NCBI RefSeq assembly: GCF_040802235.1
Contig: NC_133158.1
Span: 43,094,001 to 43,158,000, forward strand
Origin: Manis javanica
Taxonomy: Eukaryota; Chordata; Mammalia; Pholidota; Manidae
Direction of reading: 5' to 3'
Length of the DNA stretch: 64,000 nt
Under the pieces are notes generated by a model, which saw only the letters and a list, made by a program, of their open reading frames with translations, made no database searches and was not told the DNA's origin. The position numbers and the translations under genes were made by a program. This document shows, piece by piece, positions 57,481-64,000 of this stretch. Within the stretch, counting starts at the first letter, position 1. The number at the start of each line of letters is the position of its first letter.

Positions 57481-59044
57481 ATGACCAAGTATGTGTTTCT
57501 TGTGACTCATTCTATCACCTTGTGGGGTCCCCTGACTTCCCTCCTCTCTCAGCCTGTGTCTGACCCGCCAATGCGCGTCCTCTCTGGCCACCACACCCGC
57601 AGTGGCAGGGGACACTCCTGTCCCCACTGAGGGCAGCTTCTCCGCGACCACCCTCACCAGCATGGCCCCCCACACCTGGCGGTTTAGTGTCCTCATGGCA
57701 GAGAGCAGGGTGCCTTCTGAACACAGACTGGGTCATGTGAATTCTCCACTTTTGTCCAACCTGGAACACAGTCCAGAATTCTCCGTGTTGCCCTGCGGCC
57801 TCCCAAGCCCTGCCCCACCCCACGGCCTGCACCATCTCCCCTAGTGCAGTTCTGTCCCTTCTCCCTCACAGGCTGCTCCTGCGGGGAAGGCTCCTCCCCC
57901 AGCAGGCACACCACACTCAGAGAAGGAGCCCCTCCTGTCAGCACTCTGTCCCCCTGTCCTGGTTCCATCTGTCTTTTTAGCACTTAGCACCAAGGGTCAC
58001 TATGTAGTTATTGCTTCTGCCTTCTCTGGGGGACAGGAGCTGCATATGGGCCCCCATTCTGCTCTCTGTGCCTCACAGTGCCTGAACCTCCAGGTGTTCA
58101 GTAAGGGTGAGCGGCTGCCCCACCGAGCACAGGCAGGCGCCTGGGAGTGGGGACTATTGTTTTCCTCATGGCCTCTACCTCAGGAAATGAGGAGGCCAGG
58201 AGAACATGGACGGGGTGTTTCACTTGCTGGGCAGCAGCTCCTGACCTCAGCCCCAGGGACATGGGGACTCTGGAACACATTGCTGGGCACCAGGCACAGA
58301 CCGAACCCCAGAACCTTCTGGAAGAGCTCATGACAGTGCTTCCAAGAGTGTTCCACACCAGGGCCAGCCAATCAGATGCCTCCCGGGCTGCTGAGGCATC
58401 CTGCTCCACCCAAAAGGGGCAAGCCAGCCAGCCGGAGCTTCCGAGTTTTAAAGAGAAGCTACAGAGCTGGATTTTATGTGAAGTCTCCCATTTAAAAATG
58501 TTAAGTTTGAATGTTTTTAGAATTCTGTGCATGTCCAGTAAGACCTGTCATACTTTGGTGCACTACAACCAATTAAGAGCTCTGTTCTACATGAATCTGA
58601 AGTGGCTTGACACATTTTTTAAATGATCAATACTTTTACTTCTGGCCTCTAGACATATATTTAAGTCAAAGAGCAGTTAAGCTACAAAACTATGATTCCA
58701 CTTTACAAACCACGGCGAGGAGCCTTTTGCCGGAGGGCCAGCTTCTCCCGTCTTACAAGGAAATATATGGACAGCCCGTGGTACCGTGATCTTGTTCAGC
58801 ACTTTCACATGAGTTAGAATAAATCGGCCTTTCCACGAGATATTTTCTGGCATCAGCTAGAAAACTGTCATGTTAGATAAACGTAGCCCTCATGCCGACA
58901 GTGTGGAAGGCTCCCCCTGGCCTTGTGCAGTGCCCAACTTTCAGAGCTGCACCGGACAGCCCTGGAGTGGAGGTCCCAGATGTAGACTGACCTGAGAGAG
59001 CGTCACCTCCCACGCCCTGGAAAAGACGGGTCTCCGCTTTCATC
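57481..59044. other. No gene recognised
   Basis: Unique-looking sequence. Open frames such as 58147-58626 overlap frames on the other strand and show no features. Confidence 0.35.
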
Positions 59045-59185
59045 GGCTAATCTAATCTTCAGCAATCCTGAAATACGTTATTGCGCCAATTTTACGGATA
59101 AAGCTACGAATTCTCTGAGAATGTAAGCAGTTTGCCTATGAGATTGTGAGAGTAATTAGAGGTGGAGTGCAGTGCAAACCCTGAC
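59045..59185 (-). mobile_element. MIR SINE, antisense
   Basis: CAGCAATCCTGAAATACGTT, TTTTACGGATAAAGCTACG, and AAGCAGTTTGCCTATGAGAT are MIR in reverse. Confidence 0.75.
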
Positions 59186-60304
59186 ATCTGACCTCCGGCG
59201 TCCCTGGGTGTGGGGGGCTCCTCCCTGCCTGGCCCCGGACCTCTTCCCGCTGATCTCCTGGCAGGTGGGCCCGCTCACTCCCACCCCAGCCCACATGCCC
59301 ACATGGCCCACAGCGGCTGGTGATCTCCATCCCTCCAGGGCCCTGCCTGAGTGATCCTGGGGCACGGTAGGCCGTCCTTTGTGAAGGACTTAGTCAGTAG
59401 AGGAGGACAGAATAATTTACTGTTTTACTCACTTTGTACCAGGACTGAAACTTTTACAGCTGGGAACACGATCACTATTTTATTTTCTTTATTAGCTTTA
59501 TTGAGTCATTTGTCACTGCCTACATTAAATAGGCCCATTATTGTCAGGCACAGGCTCCCCAGATAACCGTCTATAGACCCAGACAAAGCCCAGGTTATTA
59601 ATATTGGTGGTAAAGTAGAGCTGGCAGAGTGTGGACAGGGGAGGCCAGGTGGGGTGGCAGGCTGGAAGTTTGGGTTAAGGCAGGTGTTGGTGTTTGAGGC
59701 AGGGGTTCAAAGAACCTCACGGCATAAGCTGTTGAAATTAGCCAATGAAGAAATGATGGGCCTGCCCCGAGGTTTCATGAATGATGAAGCCGTTTGCCTG
59801 GGCCAGACTCCCAGGAATAGCAAAGCATGCTAAAGAAGACAGTGCAGGGGGCAGGCCTGGGGAGGCAGGCAGGGAGCTCTCTGGGGCGGAGGCCACGGTG
59901 CTTCCAGTTCTTAGTCTCCAAAGGGCAGACTCATAAAGCAGCTAGAGCTTCTCAGCACCAGGGCGACAAGGAATATAAATGTATATACTATACATACATA
60001 CTGAACCTATGTGTGTGCATGCCTACCAATAGAAGTGTATGCATATATGTCTGTATATGTAAACTGGGCTCAGCATGTTGCATAGACCCCAGTGAACGGA
60101 ACTAGAGGCACGAGAGGAGAGATGAACGAAGCTGCGTACTGAGTTATGGTTTATTTCTAGAGCAGATGGAGGTGTGAGTCAGGGGAGGTGTTTGCCTAGG
60201 GCTGCAGCAGGTCATGGGTTCTGGGGGGCGGTGTGTCCAGAGTCCCAGTAGTAGTGGCCATAATGGGCTCTTGGAAGGTGCTGGGTGCCCCTCTAAACCT
60301 TTAA
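59186..60304. other. No gene recognised
   Basis: Unique-looking sequence with a weak AT/TG tract at 59980-60060. Confidence 0.35.
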
Positions 60305-60430
60305 AATGTCATAACTCATTTAGACAGAACTGAGTCTCTATGAGGAGGAAACCGGGACACGCAGAGGTTAAGTGACTTCTGCCCAGTGTCAGGTCCCCTG
60401 GGAGGCAGGAAGCTTCTGGAAGAGTGCTCC
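60305..60430 (-). mobile_element. MIR SINE fragment, antisense
   Basis: TATGAGGAGGAAACCGGGAC, GCAGAGGTTAAGTGACTTCT and GCCCAGTGTCAGGTCCCC follow MIR read in reverse. Confidence 0.75.
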
Positions 60431-61714
60431 TGGGGCAGGCCTTTGGGACCCATGAGGTGCACAGGTGGGCAGAGGGAAGCATGGAGTGGCGTGTCACTGC
60501 AGAGGCCTCCTCACTGCCCGGGGAGCTCTGGCACAGGGGTGGCCCTTCCAAGTTGTCCCAGGTTAGAGCCCGGGCTGGAGTGGGGGTGCAATCCACCAGG
60601 CCCTGCATGCAGGAAACTGCCCTCAGAAAGGGGCTGTGGCCCAGGCAGTGCTCTCTCTGCAGGGCAGCTTTGGGATTTGCAGTCTGACGTGGAGTACGGG
60701 CAGGTGCGCAGCGGGCAGCCAGGAACTGACCAGGATACACTCAAGAGCCTGCATTTGGGGGCACCGGGCTGCATCCCTTATCCCTGGGAGAGGTAGAGAG
60801 TCTCCTGTGAAGAAGCCTGGTAGCTCAAGAATTCATAGTCTCTGGAGGAGAAAGAACAATGGAGGAAAAAGTCACTTCATCATGGAGAAGACCAGAGGTG
60901 GCTGTCCACCTGGCCTGCCTCGTGGAGGTCTCCCAGCGAGGTGGGGGGGGGCTTCCCAGCACCTTCCTCTCTGCACCAGGACCCCAGCCATGAGGTCCAG
61001 ATGACCAGGCCTGAGTCTCGCTGCACGGGCTTGTTTGACCAGAGCTCTGCTTCCTAGAAAGAAAGGAAGCCCGGCCCCACCTGAGGCCAGAGAGGCCTGG
61101 CGCCTGTCCCCGCAGGTGCTCCTGGTCCCGCTGCCACGGGAGGGGTGCTGAGGCAGTTCAGCAGCAAGGAGAGTTTCCCCACCCCAAACCCGGGCATTGA
61201 GTCCAGGGCCTCCCTGCTGGATGGGGTGGAAGGGAAGGCCGTCAGATGCTGCCTCTCCCCTTCCCAAGTGAAATTTTTATTGCCATTATCCTGTTTTCCC
61301 TCTAACTTGATGAGTCAGGTGAGCTGGGGACAGTTAAAGTTGTAACTAGGTTCCAGGGCCACGCTCAGGACCCGCTGATCTCAGTGAATGCACATCAGCC
61401 AGCACGCATCCCAGGTCCCTCCACGTGGGGCATCTCCCACAGGAGGCCAAGCTGCTGGGTGGAGGAACCACGGCTGGATGCCTGGGACCCAAGGCACTGG
61501 AGGAGCCTTCAGAGGGAGGTGGGAGATGGGAAGTGCTCTTCCTGCATGCCAGCTTCAGTGGCCCTCCCCACACCCCTGGAGCACCCCTCCCCCTGCAATT
61601 GCCTCCCTCTGGGTTCTGGAGCCAAGAGACCTATAGGACTTGGGGTCCCTGGGAACAGTCTAGGGTCCCTGATTCAACTGAGCTGCCCATGAGATAGCCA
61701 AGCCCACAGACCCC
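60431..61714. other. GC-rich, no gene recognised
   Basis: GC-rich unique-looking DNA. Frames of up to 136 codons overlap on both strands and lack features. Confidence 0.4.
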
Positions 61715-61891
61715 GCTCTGCCTTCCACCCCACCTCTGTGACCCAGGCAGATCAGGTGCCTTCCTGGAGCCCCGTGCCCTCAACTGTGAAACGGGGAAAT
61801 CAATGTACCTATGTCACCCTGAGGTAGGGTAAATGTGAGTGTGGTGACTGGCACAGTAAATGTTTAATAAAAGGTGATTGTTATTCTTACA
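61715..61891 (+). mobile_element. MIR SINE, sense 3' part
   Basis: CTCAACTGTGAAACGGGGAA, GTAGGGTAAATGTGAG, GACTGGCACAGTAAATGTTT and AATAAAAGGTGATTGTTATT match the second half of MIR in sense. Confidence 0.85.
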
Positions 61892-62419
61892 GGGCTGGAG
61901 ACCCAGGACATGCTGAGCCTTGGAGCCAAGCCTGATAACTTGCTTCAGCCACAAAAAACCAACAAACACTGAAAGCTTTTTCCTTGTTTGAACAACTGGG
62001 ATCTGAGTTCATCTGAAGGACTTGCTGCAAACATGGAAACTGGATGGAGACCAGGGGGAGATGCTATTTTCCCAGTGCTGCTTGGATGGGGGGTCTCATC
62101 CATTCCTTGAGGACATGCTGAGGCCCTGAGCTCACTTTGAGGGGGAGTCATATAGCTTCTTAAAACCAGAGTGCTGAACGCTACTTCATTTTTGCCAAGA
62201 ATAAATTCTCTGTGTCCTGCCTTTTCTGGGCATTTGTGAATTCTTTGCTCTTTCTGACTGTGGGTCCCTCTGAGACATTTGGAGCTGACCAACATCAAAA
62301 CTAAAACACAGAATTAACTTCTCCGTCTTGAGCATCATGGGGCCAAAGGTTGTCTTACTGCTGCCAGATCATGAATTATTCCCATTAAGAGACCAGTTCG
62401 GGTACAAGCATTTAACACA
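61892..62419. other. No gene recognised
   Basis: Non-coding, no repeat named. Confidence 0.35.
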
Positions 62420-62701
62420 TTACCTTAATGGATATACATACATCTTTTTTTAAATGATGAAATACTCCACACATAAAACAGAACATGTCTGATGCAAAAA
62501 GGAGGTAGAAAGAAGAAGCAAAATGAACACCTGTGTGGTCCCTATCCAGGGTAAGAAACACATTGTCACCAGTGCCATTCTCTCCAGCCCCCCAGTTTGT
62601 GCCCCTCTGCCCACTGCACCCCATGAGGGGAAACCACAATACTGAATTTTGTGTTTATTCATGTCTTTCTCTTTTTCAGTTTTACTGTATCTGAAAATAA
62701 T
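62420..62701 (-). mobile_element. Old L1 3' end, antisense, probable
   Basis: ACAGAACATGTCTGATGCAA, AATGAACACCTGTGTGGTCC and the block ending in TTACTGTATCTGAAAATAAT resemble old L1M 3' sequence. Low certainty on subfamily. Confidence 0.4.
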
Positions 62702-62868
62702 ACAGGTGACCCTTGCACAACTCAGGTCCACTTAAGTGCAGATTTTTTTTAATATACTGGAAATTTTTTTAAGATTTGCAAAAATTTGAAAAAAAAATTT
62801 TTCCCTAGCTTACTTTATTGTAAGAATACAGTATTTAATATGTATAACTACAACATATGCGTTAAGGT
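62702..62868 (+). mobile_element. MER2-type DNA transposon fragment
   Basis: Begins CAGGTGACCCTTGCACAACT (MER2 terminal sequence) and retains TCCCTAGCTTACTTTATTGT and AAGAATACAGTATTTAATAT. The centre is deleted and the far end lost at the L1 boundary. Confidence 0.75.
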
Positions 62869-64000
62869 GTACAGTTCAGTGGTCTTAGACACATACGCTT
62901 TGTCACGCAGCCACCCCTACCAGCCATCTCTGGGATTTTCTATCTTCCCTGGCTGAAACTGTCCCCAGTAAACAGGAACTCCCCATTCTCCTAGGCCCAG
63001 GCTCCCAGCGTTTGGGTTTCTATCTGTATGAATTCGACTGCTCTGGGGACCTCCTGTAAATGGACTCACATAGCATTTATCCTTTGGTGTTCGGCTTGCT
63101 TTACTCAACATCATGTCCTCAGCGTTCATCCACGTTGGCAGTACCCACTTGGTTGTCATTGGTGTTAACATGTGTTACAATTTTGGTTGTAGTTGTACTA
63201 AACCTATATGTCAATTTGAGGAGGCATCTGACATCCTTATAATATTACATCCTCTATGGATTAATTGTGTATCTCTCCATTTATTTAGTCATTAATACCT
63301 TTTGATAAAGTCTTACAACTTTCTCCATAAGAGTTTTCACATATTTTGGTATATTTATTCAAGGCAACTAATTTTTGTTCCCAGGTAAATGATATGCTTT
63401 TGTAGCTCTTTTCCAACTTTTTATGATGACAATTTCAAAGATACAGAGAATATGAAAGATTAGAATGATACACAGACACATCCTACTCCTAGACCCAACA
63501 ATTACTAACATTTTCCTATAATGTGGCTTTTTTTGGAATCAATTATTTGAAATTAAATCGTGGATTTTGGCACCTCATGCCTAAATGTTTCCACATTAGT
63601 CTTTCTAAGAATGATGTTCTCCTACAATACCACACTGCTGCTAACATGGTAATTGATACATTAACAAATTGTAATTTCCAATGGTTAGTTGTGGTGTGGA
63701 AGAATGCAAATAATTTTTGTGTATTTGTCTGGTATCTATATCAAATATAGATAGATACATTTTCTTAATACTTTTAGTGTTTTTTCTCTTGCTTCTTTGA
63801 GGCTTTGTAGATAAACAGTCATATCATCTTCAAATAGTGGCAGACTTATTTCCTCCTTTGTAACTCTCATTAGTTTAATTTATTTTTTCCCATCTACTGC
63901 CCCAGCTAAAAGGTTCAGTACAGTGTCGAGGAGGACCGGGGCCAGCAGTAAACCTTTCCATTTCACCATTAAGGATGATATGCTTGGAGATTTATACAGA
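62869..64000 (-). mobile_element. Antisense L1 3' end and ORF2 fragments, to window edge
   Basis: 62869-63415 is L1 3' region in reverse (AAGGTGTACAGTTCAGTGG, TTCATCCACGTTGGCAGTA). 63415-63500 holds an old L1M 3' phrase (TCCTAGACCCAACAATTACT). 63700-64000 reads like antisense ORF2 (GTAGATAAACAGTCATATCA, CATTTCACCATTAAGGATG). They are probably more than one insertion, and the last is cut by the window end. Confidence 0.6.

Overview
The window looks like ordinary nuclear DNA of a placental mammal. It holds one intronless hair keratin-associated protein gene of the KRTAP10 type (minus strand, 3239-3967) in more than 60 kb of repeat-rich, otherwise non-coding sequence. Ancient mammal-wide repeats are present (MIR, MER5A, Tigger, MER2, L1M, MaLR). 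I saw no primate Alu and no rodent B1/B2. The short L1 3' tail at 55337-55750 resembles those of laurasiatherian mammals. I therefore favour a laurasiatherian host but cannot name the species. In human the KRTAP10 family lies inside TSPEAR; I found no recognisable TSPEAR exon here.

Layout: 1-2.1 kb is GC-rich with no gene I can defend. 3.2-4.1 kb is the KRTAP gene and its TATA box. 4.9-8.3 kb is an L1 copy with a 5' inversion (twin-priming structure), itself interrupted by a U1 snRNA retropseudogene. 9.8-11.4 kb holds an L1 3' end, a TATC microsatellite and a Tigger derivative. 13.1-13.3 kb is a 21-bp minisatellite. 18.2-20.1 kb holds a MaLR-type LTR and L1 3' ends. 20.2-31.9 kb is an old antisense L1 that later received a solo LTR (20595-21399), a tiny L1 stub, an 8.6-kb two-LTR provirus (21636-30279, minus strand) and an unidentified insert of about 0.34 kb. 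36.6-37.3 kb is a purine-only tandem repeat. From 38 to 64 kb there are scattered MIR, MER5A, L1 and LTR fragments, a second solo LTR (53779-54432), a short L1 with clean target-site duplications and CA/TG tracts.

The provirus is a class I (gammaretrovirus-like) element. It has 248-250 bp LTRs, a 5-bp target duplication GATAC, a primer-binding site matching tRNA-Phe with one mismatch, and gag-pro-pol-env in order. Every gene is broken by frame changes or stops, although the transmembrane part of env is continuous. By hand the LTRs differ at about 13 of 247 aligned positions plus three small indels, so it is neither very recent nor among the oldest elements here.

I found no convincing new biological system. 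The most informative signals are structural: the 5'-inverted L1, the nested U1 copy, the stacked insertions with readable target duplications, the C-terminal frameshift in the KRTAP gene, and an unidentified open insert at 31251-31592. All family names come from reading and memory of the families; no database search was run.
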